Positions 26,704 through 35,147 of a stretch of DNA of 64,000 nt are shown here, piece after piece. The DNA is taken from contig NZ_BCBA01000016.1 of the NCBI RefSeq assembly GCF_001320245.1, forward strand, positions 62,001 through 126,000, in the 5' to 3' direction. Position numbers and translations under genes: made by a program. Position 1 is the first letter of the stretch. Every line of letters begins with the position of its first letter. Below the pieces are notes generated by a model. The model was not told the DNA's origin, searched no databases, and worked only from the letters and a program-made list of their open reading frames with translations. This DNA is from Pseudomonas sp. NBRC 111124. Lineage in GTDB: Bacteria > Pseudomonadota > Gammaproteobacteria > Pseudomonadales > Pseudomonadaceae.

Positions 26704-27768
26704 ATGTTCCGACCCAAACTGTTGTTCACCAGCCTCGCCGCACTCGCCCTCGGAGCCTGCTCGCCGCAGGACCCGCAGGCAGTGACTTCCGCCGCCATCG
26801 CCAAGCAGGTGATCCTGCCGACCTACAGCCGCTGGGTCGAAGCTGATCGCCAGCTGGCCGCCAGCGCCCTGGCCTACTGTGAAGGCAAGGAAAGCCTGGA
26901 CACCGCACGCGCCGACTTCCTCAATGCGCAAAAAGCCTGGGCGGAACTGCAGCCGCTGCTGGTCGGCCCGCTGGCCGAAGGCAACCGCGCCTGGCAGGTT
27001 CAGTTCTGGCCAGACAAGAAGAACCTGGTTGGCCGCCAGGTCGAACAGCTGGTCAACGGCGACAAGCCGGTCGATGCCGCTGCTCTGGGCAAGGCCAGCG
27101 TCGTGGTGCGCGGCCTGTCGGCCTACGAGTACATCCTCTTCGACAGCAAGCCGGATATCGCCACTGCCGAGCAGAAAGCCCGCTACTGCCCGCTGCTGGT
27201 CGCCATCGCCGATCACCAGAAGGCCCTGGCCGAGGACATCCTCAAGACCTGGAACAGCACCGACGGCATGCTGTCGCAGATGACCAAGTTCCCCAACCAG
27301 CGCTACGCCGATTCCCATGAGGCGATCGCCGACCTGCTGCGCTCCCAGGTCACCGCCCTGGATACCCTGAAGAAGAAGCTGGGCGCGCCGATGGGCCGCC
27401 AGAGCAAGGGCATCCCCCAGCCGCTGCAGGCCGAAGCCTGGCGCAGCCATTCCTCGCTGAAGAGCCTGGAAGCCACCCTCAAGGCCGCCCAGGCAGTGTG
27501 GGTCGGGGTCGACAACCAAGGGCTGCGTGGCCTGCTGCCCGGCGATCAGAAAGCCCTGGCGCAGAAGATCGACGACGCATACGCTACGGCGCTCAAAGTG
27601 CTGGCCGACAACCAGAAGACCTTGGGCGAGCTGCTGGCCGACGACGCCGGGCAACAAACCCTCAACCAGATCTACGATGCCCTCAACGTCGTCCACCGCC
27701 TGCACGAAGGCGACCTGGCCAAGGCGCTGAACATCCAGCTGGGCTTCAATGCCAACGACGGTGACTGA
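26704..27768 (+). CDS. Second imelysin-family lipoprotein
   Basis: A 354-aa lipoprotein (lipobox ALGAC, Cys19) with an all-helical imelysin-like domain. Where the first imelysin has GxHxxE this one has SAYEYILFD, so the canonical metal motif is altered and binding properties may differ. The WPDKKNLVGRQVEQLV and GMLSQMTKFPNQRYADSHEA segments are conserved helices of the family. It starts 18 bases after the cytochrome gene with a clear AGGAG, and its stop is two bases before the next start, indicating one operon. Confidence 0.85.
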   Translation: MFRPKLLFTSLAALALGACSPQDPQAVTSAAIAKQVILPTYSRWVEADRQLAASALAYCEGKESLDTARADFLNAQKAWAELQPLLVGPLAEGNRAWQVQFWPDKKNLVGRQVEQLVNGDKPVDAAALGKASVVVRGLSAYEYILFDSKPDIATAEQKARYCPLLVAIADHQKALAEDILKTWNSTDGMLSQMTKFPNQRYADSHEAIADLLRSQVTALDTLKKKLGAPMGRQSKGIPQPLQAEAWRSHSSLKSLEATLKAAQAVWVGVDNQGLRGLLPGDQKALAQKIDDAYATALKVLADNQKTLGELLADDAGQQTLNQIYDALNVVHRLHEGDLAKALNIQLGFNANDGD

Positions 27769-27770
27769 TC

Positions 27771-28868
27771 ATGCTGCGACGCCAGGCCCTCAAACTCGGT
27801 AGCGTATTGCTCAGCGCCCTGACCCTGGGCGGCTGGAGCCTGTTTCGCAACAAAGGCAGCGAACCCTTGCTGCTGTCGGCGCGTGACGATGGCGACGGCA
27901 AGCACTATGCGGTCGGGTTCCGCCTGGACGGCACCCAGGTGTTCAGCACCCAGGTCGCCCAGCGTTGCCATGCCATCATCAACCACCCCGAGCTGCCGAT
28001 CGCCCTGTTCGTCGCCCGCCGCCCCGGTACCGAAAGCTACCTGGTCGACCTGCGCGACGGGCGCCTGCTGCAGACCGTCACCTCGCAACCGAACCGGCAC
28101 TTCTATGGCCATGCGGTGGTCCACAAGGGCGGCGAATGGCTGTATGCCACCGAGAACGACACCACCGACCCCGGCCGTGGCGTGCTCGGCGTGTACCGTT
28201 TCGAAGGTGAACGCCTGGTGCACACTGGTGAGATCCCGACCCACGGCATCGGCCCCCATGAAGTGGCCTGGTTGCCTGACGGCGAAACCCTGGTCGTGGC
28301 CAACGGTGGCATCCGCACCGAGGCCGAGAGCCGGGTCGAGATGAACCTCAATGCCATGGAGCCGAGCCTGGTGCTGATGCAGCGTGACGGCACCCTGCTG
28401 AGCAAGGAAACCCTTGCCCAACAGATGAACAGCGTGCGCCATCTGGCGGTGGGCGACGATGGCACCATCGCTGCCTGCCAGCAGTTCATGGGCGCTGCCG
28501 ACGAAACCGCCGAGCTGCTGGCGATCAAGCGCCCGGGTGAGCCGTTCAAGGCCTTCCCGGTGCCGGAGCGCCAGCTGCAATCGATGGCCCAGTACACCGC
28601 CAGCGTCGCCATCCACAGCGACTTGCGCCTGGTGGCCCTGACTGCACCGCGGGCCAACCGCCTGTTCGTCTGGGACCTGGACAGCGGCGCGGTGAAACTC
28701 GATGCACCGATGCCCGATTGCGCCGGGGTGGGCGCGGTCAAGGATGGTTTTGTCGTGACCTCAGGCCAGGGCCGTTGCCGCTTCTACAATTGCCGCAAGG
28801 CCGAACTGATCGGGCAACCGATGGACCTGCCGTCCGGTTTCTGGGACAACCACCTGCACCTGGTCTGA
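27771..28868 (+). CDS. DUF1513 beta-propeller-like exported protein
   Basis: A 365-aa protein with an N-terminal MLRRQALKLGS sequence resembling a twin-arginine-type or lipoprotein-like export signal, followed by repeated WD40-like strands (SYLVDLRDGRLLQTV, LGVYRFEGERLVHTG, NRLFVWDLDSGAV), so a seven-bladed propeller is likely. The GPHEVAWLPDGETLVVANGGI motif is conserved in DUF1513. It is the last gene of the di-haem/imelysin operon. No biochemical function is established to my knowledge. A binding or scaffold role for the redox partners is plausible. Confidence 0.82.
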   Translation: MLRRQALKLGSVLLSALTLGGWSLFRNKGSEPLLLSARDDGDGKHYAVGFRLDGTQVFSTQVAQRCHAIINHPELPIALFVARRPGTESYLVDLRDGRLLQTVTSQPNRHFYGHAVVHKGGEWLYATENDTTDPGRGVLGVYRFEGERLVHTGEIPTHGIGPHEVAWLPDGETLVVANGGIRTEAESRVEMNLNAMEPSLVLMQRDGTLLSKETLAQQMNSVRHLAVGDDGTIAACQQFMGAADETAELLAIKRPGEPFKAFPVPERQLQSMAQYTASVAIHSDLRLVALTAPRANRLFVWDLDSGAVKLDAPMPDCAGVGAVKDGFVVTSGQGRCRFYNCRKAELIGQPMDLPSGFWDNHLHLV

Positions 28869-28880
28869 TTTTTCTGCTAC

Positions 28881-28926
28881 CTGCACTGGCCTCTTCGCGG
28901 CTAAAGCCGCAAAGGGGCCGGCACAG
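28881..28926. repeat. REP-like element
   Basis: An imperfect palindrome CTGCACTGGCC...GGGGCCGGCACAG with inner arms TTCGCGGC/GCCGC. It follows the DUF1513 gene and may terminate that operon. Confidence 0.75.
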
Positions 28927-29032
28927 GCAATTCTCTCTCCTTCTGCAATACTTCCCTCTATCCGCACGTGGGCAGGACCGCCCGTTGTCGTGTCATAACG
29001 AATAACAACCATGCATCCAAGGAACCGGACTT

Positions 29033-30181
29033 ATGCTACGCCGCCGCATGCTTATCATGTTGGCCGTCGTTCTGCTGATCGTGCTGGCCCTGGGGGGCTA
29101 CAAGGGCTTCTCGATCTACAAGCAGATCCAGATGTTCTCCGCACCCCGCCCGCCCATCACCGTTGCGGCCGCCCCGGCCGAACAACGCCTGTGGCAGGAG
29201 CGCCTGCCCGCCGTCGGCAGCCTGAAGGCTTCGCAGGGCGTTGACCTGAGCCTGGAAGTGGAAGGCATCGTCAAGGCCCTGTACTTCGATTCCGGGCAGA
29301 AGGTCAAAGCCGGGCAACCACTGCTGCAGCTCAACGACGACCAGGAAACCGCCCTGCTCGGCACGGCCCAGGCTGACCTCGGGCTGGCCAAGGTCGATTT
29401 CGGCCGCGGCAGCCAGCTGGTTGGCGATGCCGCCATTTCCCGCGGCGAGTTCGACCGCCTGTCCTCCCAGTACCGGCGCAATCAGGCGGTGGTCGAGCAG
29501 CTCAAGGCGCAGAAGATCAAGAAAGGCATCAACGCGCCGTTCAGTGGCACCATCGGCATTCGCCAGGTGGACATCGGCCAGTACCTGGCCGCTGGCACGG
29601 TGATCGCCACCTTGCAGGACCTGTCCAGCCTGTACGTCGACTTCAACGTACCGGAACAGGCGCTACCGCACCTGAGCCTGGGCCAGCAGGTGCGGGTGCA
29701 GGTGGCTGCTTACCCGGGCCAGACCTTCCCGGCCAGCCTCAGTGCGATCAACCCCAAGGTCGATGAGAACACCCGCAACCTGCTGGTGCGCGCGACCCTG
29801 GCCAACCCAGACGACAAACTGCTGCCCGGCATGTTCGCCAACTTGCTGATCCTCCTGCCCAACCCGCAACCACAAGTGGTCGTCCCGGAAAGCGCCATCA
29901 CCTATACCCTGTACGGCAACTCGGTATACGTCGCCACGCCGAAGAAGGACAAGGACGGCAACCCGGAAAACGACGACAAGGGCCAGCCGCAGCTCACTGC
30001 CGAGCAGCGCACGGTGCAGACTGGCGAGCGCCGCGATGGCGTGGTGGTGGTCAGCAAGGGCCTCAGGGCCGGCGAACAGGTGGTCACCGCCGGGCAGCTC
30101 AAGCTGACCCCGGGTGCGGCCATCCGCATTGGCCAGGACAGCGCGCTAAAGCCCGAACAGGGCACACCGCGCACTGACTGA
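29033..30181 (+). CDS. mexV: RND efflux periplasmic adaptor (MexV-like)
   Basis: A 382-aa membrane-fusion protein anchored by one N-terminal helix (residues 7-25). It shows a barrel-sandwich lipoyl domain split around a shortened alpha-hairpin (DLSLEVEGIVKALYFDSGQKVKAGQPLLQLN and later NAPFSGTIGIRQVDIGQYL), a beta-barrel and a membrane-proximal domain. An unusual charged insert PKKDKDGNPENDDKGQPQ sits in the last domain. AAGGAA precedes the ATG. It is followed 13 bases later by the RND pump. The MexVW name comes from the same chromosomal position in P. aeruginosa (PA4374-4375, from memory). Confidence 0.88.
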   Translation: MLRRRMLIMLAVVLLIVLALGGYKGFSIYKQIQMFSAPRPPITVAAAPAEQRLWQERLPAVGSLKASQGVDLSLEVEGIVKALYFDSGQKVKAGQPLLQLNDDQETALLGTAQADLGLAKVDFGRGSQLVGDAAISRGEFDRLSSQYRRNQAVVEQLKAQKIKKGINAPFSGTIGIRQVDIGQYLAAGTVIATLQDLSSLYVDFNVPEQALPHLSLGQQVRVQVAAYPGQTFPASLSAINPKVDENTRNLLVRATLANPDDKLLPGMFANLLILLPNPQPQVVVPESAITYTLYGNSVYVATPKKDKDGNPENDDKGQPQLTAEQRTVQTGERRDGVVVVSKGLRAGEQVVTAGQLKLTPGAAIRIGQDSALKPEQGTPRTD

Positions 30182-30194
30182 GCAGGAGGCAGGC

Positions 30195-33100
30195 ATGGCG
30201 TTCACCGACCCGTTCATCCGCCGCCCGGTTCTGGCCAGCGTGGTCAGCCTGCTGATCCTGCTGCTCGGCTTCCAGGCCTGGAACAAGCTGCAGATCCGCC
30301 AGTACCCAAAAATGGAAAACGCCCTGATCACGGTGACCACCGCCTACCCCGGGGCCAACGCCGAGACCATCCAGGGCTACATCACCCAGCCGCTGCAACA
30401 GAGCCTGGCCAGCGCCGAAGGCATCGATTACATGACCTCGGTCAGCCGGCAGAACTTCTCGGTGATTTCCATCTATGCACGTATCGGCGCCGACAGCGAC
30501 CGCCTGTTCACCGAACTGCTGGCCAAGGCCAACGAAGTGCGAAACCAGCTGCCTCAGGATGCTGAAGACCCGGTACTGAGCAAGGAATCCGCCGATGCCT
30601 CGGCACTGATGTACATCAGCTTCTTCAGCAAGGAGATGAGCAACCCGCAGATCACCGACTATCTGTCGCGGGTGATCCAGCCGAAGCTTGCTACCCTGCC
30701 GGGCATGGCCGAGGCGGAAATCCTCGGCAACCAGGTGTTTGCCATGCGCATCTGGATCGACCCGGTAAAGCTGGCGGGTTTCGGCCTGTCGGCCACCGAC
30801 GTGACCAATGCCGTGCGCCGCTACAACTTCCTCTCCGCCGCCGGCGAGGTGAAAGGCGAATACGTGGTCACCAGCATCAACGCCAGCACCGAGCTGAAAT
30901 CGGCCGAAGCCTTCGCCGCGCTGCCGCTCAAGGTTTCCGGTGACAGCCGGGTGCTCCTGGGCGACGTGGCACGGGTGGAGATGGGCGCGGAAAACTACGA
31001 CACGGTCAGCTCGTTCGATGGCACGCCGTCGGTCTACATCGGCATCAAGGCCACCCCAGCGGCCAACCCACTCGACGTGATCAAGGAAGTGCGGCGCATC
31101 ATGCCAGAGCTGGAAAGCCAGCTGCCTGCGGCGCTGAAGGTGTCGATCGCCTACGACGCCACGCTGTTCATCCAGGCCTCCATCGACGAAGTGATCAAGA
31201 CCCTCGGCGAAGCCGTGCTGATCGTCATCGTGGTGGTGTTCCTGTTCCTTGGCGCCCTGCGCTCGGTACTGATCCCGGTGGTGACCATTCCGCTGTCGAT
31301 GATCGGCGTGCTGTTCTTCATGCAAATGATGGGCTATTCGCTGAACCTGCTGACGCTGCTGGCGATGGTGCTGGCCATCGGCCTGGTAGTGGACGATGCC
31401 ATCGTGGTGGTGGAGAACATTCACCGACACATGGAGGAAGGCAAATCACCTTTCGACGCAGCCCTGGAAGGCGCGCGGGAAATTGCCATGCCGGTTGTGT
31501 CGATGACCATCACCCTGGCGGCGGTGTACGCCCCCATCGGTTTCCTGACCGGGCTCACCGGTGCGCTGTTCAAGGAATTCGCGCTGACCCTGGCCGGCGC
31601 GGTGGTGATCTCCGGCATCGTCGCCCTGACCTTGTCGCCGATGATGTGCGCCCTGCTGTTGCGCCAGGAGCAAAATCCCAGCGGCCTGGCCCATCGGCTC
31701 GACGTGCTGTTCGAGGGCCTCAAGGTGCGTTACCAGCGTGTGCTGCACGCCACCCTCGACAGCCGCCCGGTGGTGCTGGTGTTTGCCGTGATCATCCTGT
31801 GCCTGATTCCACTGTTGCTCAAGTTCACCCAGAACGAGCTGGCGCCCAACGAGGACCAGGGCGTGATCTTCATGATGAGCAGCTCGCCGCAGCCGGCCAA
31901 CCTCGACTATCTGAACGCCTACACCGACCAGTTCACACCGCTGTTCAAGCGCTTCCCCGAATACTACTCGTCGTTCCAGATCAACGGTTTCAACGGTGTG
32001 CAGAGCGGCATTGGTGGCTTCCTGCTCAAACCCTGGAACGAACGCCAGCGCACGCAGATGGAATTGCTGCCGCTGGTGCAGGCCGAGCTTGAGCAGATCG
32101 GCGGGCTGCAGATCTTCGGGTTCAACCTGCCGGCGCTGCCGGGCACCGGTGAGGGCCTGCCGTTCCAGTTCGTGATCAACACAGCCGGTGACTACCCTGC
32201 CCTGCTGGAGGTCGCCCAGCGGGTCAAGCAACGGGCCCAGGCGTCGGGCAAGTTCGCCTTCCTCGATATCGACCTCGCCTTCGACAAGCCCGAGGTGGTG
32301 GTAGACATCGACCGGGCCAAGGCGGCGCAGATGGGCGTGTCCATGGACACGCTCGGCAGCACCCTGGCCACCCTGCTGGGCGAGGCGGAAATCAATCGTT
32401 TCACCCTCGAGGGCCGCAGCTACAAGGTGATTGCCCAGGTCGAGCGGCCCTATCGGGACAACGCCGGCTGGCTGAACAACTACTACGTGAAGAACGAGCA
32501 AGGGCAGCTGCTGCCCTTGTCGACCCTGATTACCCTCAGTGACCGCGCCCGCCCACGCCAGCTCAACCAGTTCCAACAGTTGAACTCAGCGATCATCCAG
32601 GGGGTGCCGATGGTCAGCATTGGCGAGGCGTTGCAGACAGTGCGCGACATCGCCCAGGAAGAAGCGCCCGAGGGCTTCTCATTCGACTATGCCGGGACAG
32701 CGCGGCAGTACGTGCAAGAAGGCAGCGCCCTGTGGGTGACCTTCGGCCTGGCCCTGGCGATCATCTTCCTGGTGCTAGCCGCGCAATTCGAGAGCTTCCG
32801 CGACCCATTGGTGATTCTGGTGACCGTACCGTTGTCGATCTGTGGCGCGCTGCTACCGCTGTTCCTAGGCATTTCCAGCATGAACATCTACACGCAGGTG
32901 GGGCTGGTGACGCTGATCGGCCTGATCAGCAAGCACGGCATCCTGATCGTCGAGTTCGCCAACCAGTTGCGAGAGGAAAAGGGCCTGAGCGTTCGCCAAG
33001 CCATCGAGGAAGCGGCAGCCATTCGCCTGCGGCCAGTTCTGATGACCACGGCGGCGATGGTGTTCGGCATGGTGCCGCTGATCCTCGCCACCGGGGCAGG

Positions 33101-33239
33101 CGCGGTGAGCCGCTTTGACATCGGCACGGTGATTGCCACCGGGATGTCGATCGGGACGTTGTTTACGCTGTTTGTCTTGCCTTGCATCTACACCCTGCTG
33201 GCACACAAATCTGAAGCCAAACAGCCGATAACTGCATGA
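30195..33239 (+). CDS. mexW: RND multidrug efflux pump (MexW-like)
   Basis: A 1014-aa proton-driven inner-membrane pump with the two-fold RND arrangement: TM1, a large periplasmic porter loop, TM2-6 (VLAIGLVVDDAIVVVENIHRH contains the paired aspartates of the proton relay), TM7, a second loop, and TM8-12. Start FTDPFIRRPVLA is typical of HAE1 pumps. No outer-membrane channel gene follows, so it must borrow one (OprM/TtgC type). No local regulator is present. It is probably translated from the same mRNA as the adaptor. Confidence 0.93.
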   Translation: MAFTDPFIRRPVLASVVSLLILLLGFQAWNKLQIRQYPKMENALITVTTAYPGANAETIQGYITQPLQQSLASAEGIDYMTSVSRQNFSVISIYARIGADSDRLFTELLAKANEVRNQLPQDAEDPVLSKESADASALMYISFFSKEMSNPQITDYLSRVIQPKLATLPGMAEAEILGNQVFAMRIWIDPVKLAGFGLSATDVTNAVRRYNFLSAAGEVKGEYVVTSINASTELKSAEAFAALPLKVSGDSRVLLGDVARVEMGAENYDTVSSFDGTPSVYIGIKATPAANPLDVIKEVRRIMPELESQLPAALKVSIAYDATLFIQASIDEVIKTLGEAVLIVIVVVFLFLGALRSVLIPVVTIPLSMIGVLFFMQMMGYSLNLLTLLAMVLAIGLVVDDAIVVVENIHRHMEEGKSPFDAALEGAREIAMPVVSMTITLAAVYAPIGFLTGLTGALFKEFALTLAGAVVISGIVALTLSPMMCALLLRQEQNPSGLAHRLDVLFEGLKVRYQRVLHATLDSRPVVLVFAVIILCLIPLLLKFTQNELAPNEDQGVIFMMSSSPQPANLDYLNAYTDQFTPLFKRFPEYYSSFQINGFNGVQSGIGGFLLKPWNERQRTQMELLPLVQAELEQIGGLQIFGFNLPALPGTGEGLPFQFVINTAGDYPALLEVAQRVKQRAQASGKFAFLDIDLAFDKPEVVVDIDRAKAAQMGVSMDTLGSTLATLLGEAEINRFTLEGRSYKVIAQVERPYRDNAGWLNNYYVKNEQGQLLPLSTLITLSDRARPRQLNQFQQLNSAIIQGVPMVSIGEALQTVRDIAQEEAPEGFSFDYAGTARQYVQEGSALWVTFGLALAIIFLVLAAQFESFRDPLVILVTVPLSICGALLPLFLGISSMNIYTQVGLVTLIGLISKHGILIVEFANQLREEKGLSVRQAIEEAAAIRLRPVLMTTAAMVFGMVPLILATGAGAVSRFDIGTVIATGMSIGTLFTLFVLPCIYTLLAHKSEAKQPITA

Positions 33240-33249
33240 CTGCAACCCC

Positions 33250-33365
33250 TGTAGGAGCGGCCTTGTGTCGCGAAAGGGCTGCGAAGCAGCCCCAGCAATG
33301 CCAGTGTCACACATCAATTCAGGGGCCGCTTCGCAGCCCTTTCGCGACACAAGGCCGCTCCTACA
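33250..33365. repeat. REP inverted pair (perfect 38-bp arms)
   Basis: Arms at 33250-33287 and 33328-33365 are perfect inverted copies and share the GTAGGAGCGGCCTTGTGTCG core with the pair after pykA. The element lies between the convergent ends of the RND operon and the small-protein gene, consistent with a terminator function. Confidence 0.92.
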
Positions 33366-33437
33366 AAGGCCAGTGTACGCTTTGACCTAAAAACAAAGGC
33401 CTCGCGTTTGCGAGGCCTTCATCTTGCTCGAGCTGTA

Positions 33438-33656
33438 TCAGCCAAACGGCCGTAGCCCCTGGCGCATGCCAAAGAGGAACAACAGCAGGTCCTGGTCCGG
33501 TTCGGCCTTCTGCTGCGCCTTGACCACGCGCGGCGCCGCGCACTGGTCTGCCTTGCTGAATACCACAGGCCGAGGCTCTTCCCAGGCAGCGACCGCCGCC
33601 GTGGTCACAGCCAACCCAGCCACCAGGAACAAAGCTCGAGCTATTTCTAGTTTCAT
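33438..33656 (-). CDS. Small exported protein in the inaA operon
   Basis: A 72-aa protein with a signal peptide (hydrophobic residues about 8-20, cleavage near AVAA) and a short mature part with one cysteine and C-terminal hydrophobic stretch DLLLFLFGM. Its ATG overlaps the inaA stop codon (TAATG), so translation is coupled to inaA. I do not recognise a family. Its position in a ColR-controlled envelope operon suggests a periplasmic accessory role. Confidence 0.7.
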   Translation of the reverse strand: MKLEIARALFLVAGLAVTTAAVAAWEEPRPVVFSKADQCAAPRVVKAQQKAEPDQDLLLFLFGMRQGLRPFG

Positions 33657-34354
33657 TACCCTAACCCTTTGACAGCGCTGCCAAACGCCATCTGGTAAAA
33701 ATAGAGCAGCGTTTGCCATTCCGTGTCATTTAGCGACGAGTGGCGGCGTAGCTGGCGCAGGTCGTTACCCGCAGCCCGCTGACAGCTGATGCGACGTCGG
33801 CACTTTTCCAGGTCCAGGAGTGCGACTTCGACGCGGGCCTGCTCACCCTCGCCGATGACCTTGATGAAGACGTGCTTGCCGTAGAGGCAGCCATGCTGCC
33901 AGTGGCCCAAGTGCATGCGCGCCAGGTTGTCGGCCAGGTCCTTGAGCATGCGTTCATGCACTACCTGAGGGTAGCGCTCGCGTGCACCTTCGGCGTGCCA
34001 CGTATCGAGCTCGACAAAGCCGTCCAGCGCCTCGCTGACCAGCAGCGCGCGCCACTGGTGCTCGGGATCACGTTCGGCGCCACAGAACACGATGCGTGGC
34101 ACACGCACGCCCAATTGCTCGAAACTATTCAGCGCATCGAGCTCGCGCAACACCGTCGGCCTGCCGAATGGGTGCAACAAACTGCGATAGATATGGCCGA
34201 CCTGACGCTTGGCATACAGCACTTTGCCGTTGCCATCGCTCAGGCGTTGTACGCCACTTTCACCACCGCGCCGCTGGTTGGGTTCCTCGACCCATTCGCC
34301 CTGCTGACGCCAGTAATAATCGAACCGCGACTCCCCATTTTGGGCTACAGCCAT
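33656..34354 (-). CDS. inaA: Lipopolysaccharide kinase InaA/WapQ family protein
   Basis: A 232-aa protein of the Rfa/InaA kinase-like fold related to WaaP/WapQ, which phosphorylate heptose of the LPS inner core. The catalytic loop HLGHWQHGCLYGKHVFIKV (about residues 140-158) and the following metal-binding LLDLEKCRR aspartate are recognisable. The ATG at 34354 lies 6 bases beyond the methyltransferase stop, and its ribosome-binding site AAGGGG is in the end of that gene. In P. fluorescens and P. putida the homologous pair is under ColR control (from memory). Confidence 0.85.
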   Translation of the reverse strand: MAVAQNGESRFDYYWRQQGEWVEEPNQRRGGESGVQRLSDGNGKVLYAKRQVGHIYRSLLHPFGRPTVLRELDALNSFEQLGVRVPRIVFCGAERDPEHQWRALLVSEALDGFVELDTWHAEGARERYPQVVHERMLKDLADNLARMHLGHWQHGCLYGKHVFIKVIGEGEQARVEVALLDLEKCRRRISCQRAAGNDLRQLRRHSSLNDTEWQTLLYFYQMAFGSAVKGLG

Positions 34355-34360
34355 CAAACA

Positions 34361-35040
34361 CTACCCCTTACGCAATACATATACCCGCCACATGGCATAG
34401 AACGGCAGGAAGTCGAGGTGCTCCTGGATTCTGAAGCCGGCGGCCTTGAATTCTGCTTCAACCGTTTCTGCCGGTAACACGAAACGGTTCTGATAGTGCC
34501 CTGCTCGGCCTTGGCACTGCGCTTTTGCTCGAGCTTCTGGCGGCGCCAGGCCTTGAAGTTGCCATCCACCCACAATGACAGGATTACACTGTCACGGCTA
34601 ACCCTTTGAAACTCGTCAAGAATGGTCTTTCGATGAGCCGCCTCGCCAATATGATGAAACAGCCGCATGCAGAAGATGCTGTCGACCGAATTATCCGGCA
34701 AGTCGATCGCGAATGCCGATGTTCGCAAAGTGCGTACCCGAGCCACCACCGCTGGCGGTTGTGCTGCACAGGCTGTCTTGATCATCGCCTCTGAGTTGTC
34801 AGCACCGATGATCACCCGGTTTGGCTTTTCCGCCAGCAGTGGCCAGAAACGGCCTGCGCCGCTGGGCAAGTCAAGGACCAGGCCCGGTTCTCCCGCCAGC
34901 GCCAAGGCACGACGGGCCAGCTGCTCGTCGCGCTGGTGGGACAGGCGCCGAGCCAGCCCGTCCTGGTGCTTGAGCAAGTACTCCTTGGCATGTTGCTGGT
35001 CATACTTTTCGGAAAATTCGAGTTTGATCGGGCTGCGCAT
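34361..35040 (-). pseudogene. SAM-dependent methyltransferase (WarA/Orf222-like), frameshifted
   Basis: A class I methyltransferase with SAM motif VLDLPSGAGRF and FCMRLFHHIGEA. AGGAG lies 8 bases before the ATG at 35040. From the start to about 34505 the frame encodes a normal protein (through RRQKLEQKRSAKAEQG). After that the homologous C-terminus (YQNRFVLPAETVEAEF ... FYAMWRVYVLRKG, stop 34361) continues only in another frame. One base is missing within the G-rich stretch near 34497-34503 on the minus strand. Restored, it would be 226 aa. As read, a foreign 46-residue tail runs to 34354. The break could be real or a sequencing error in a G run. Confidence 0.82.
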
Positions 35041-35106
35041 CGAGTGGCTCCTGTTTCCAATGCGCTTACCTTAGGTAACGAATCGTTGGAAGCAGGTCAC
35101 GCCAGT

Positions 35107-35122
35107 GTGAAAATAATGTCAT
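35107..35122 (-). promoter_or_regulatory. Candidate ColR box upstream of the methyltransferase operon
   Basis: On the minus strand ATGACATTATTTTCAC matches the published ColR consensus YYNASNNYTTTTTCAC (from memory) except at two positions. It lies about 67 bases before the methyltransferase start. Confidence 0.55.
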
Positions 35123-35147
35123 CAAACGGCAGGAATGTTTCAGGTTA

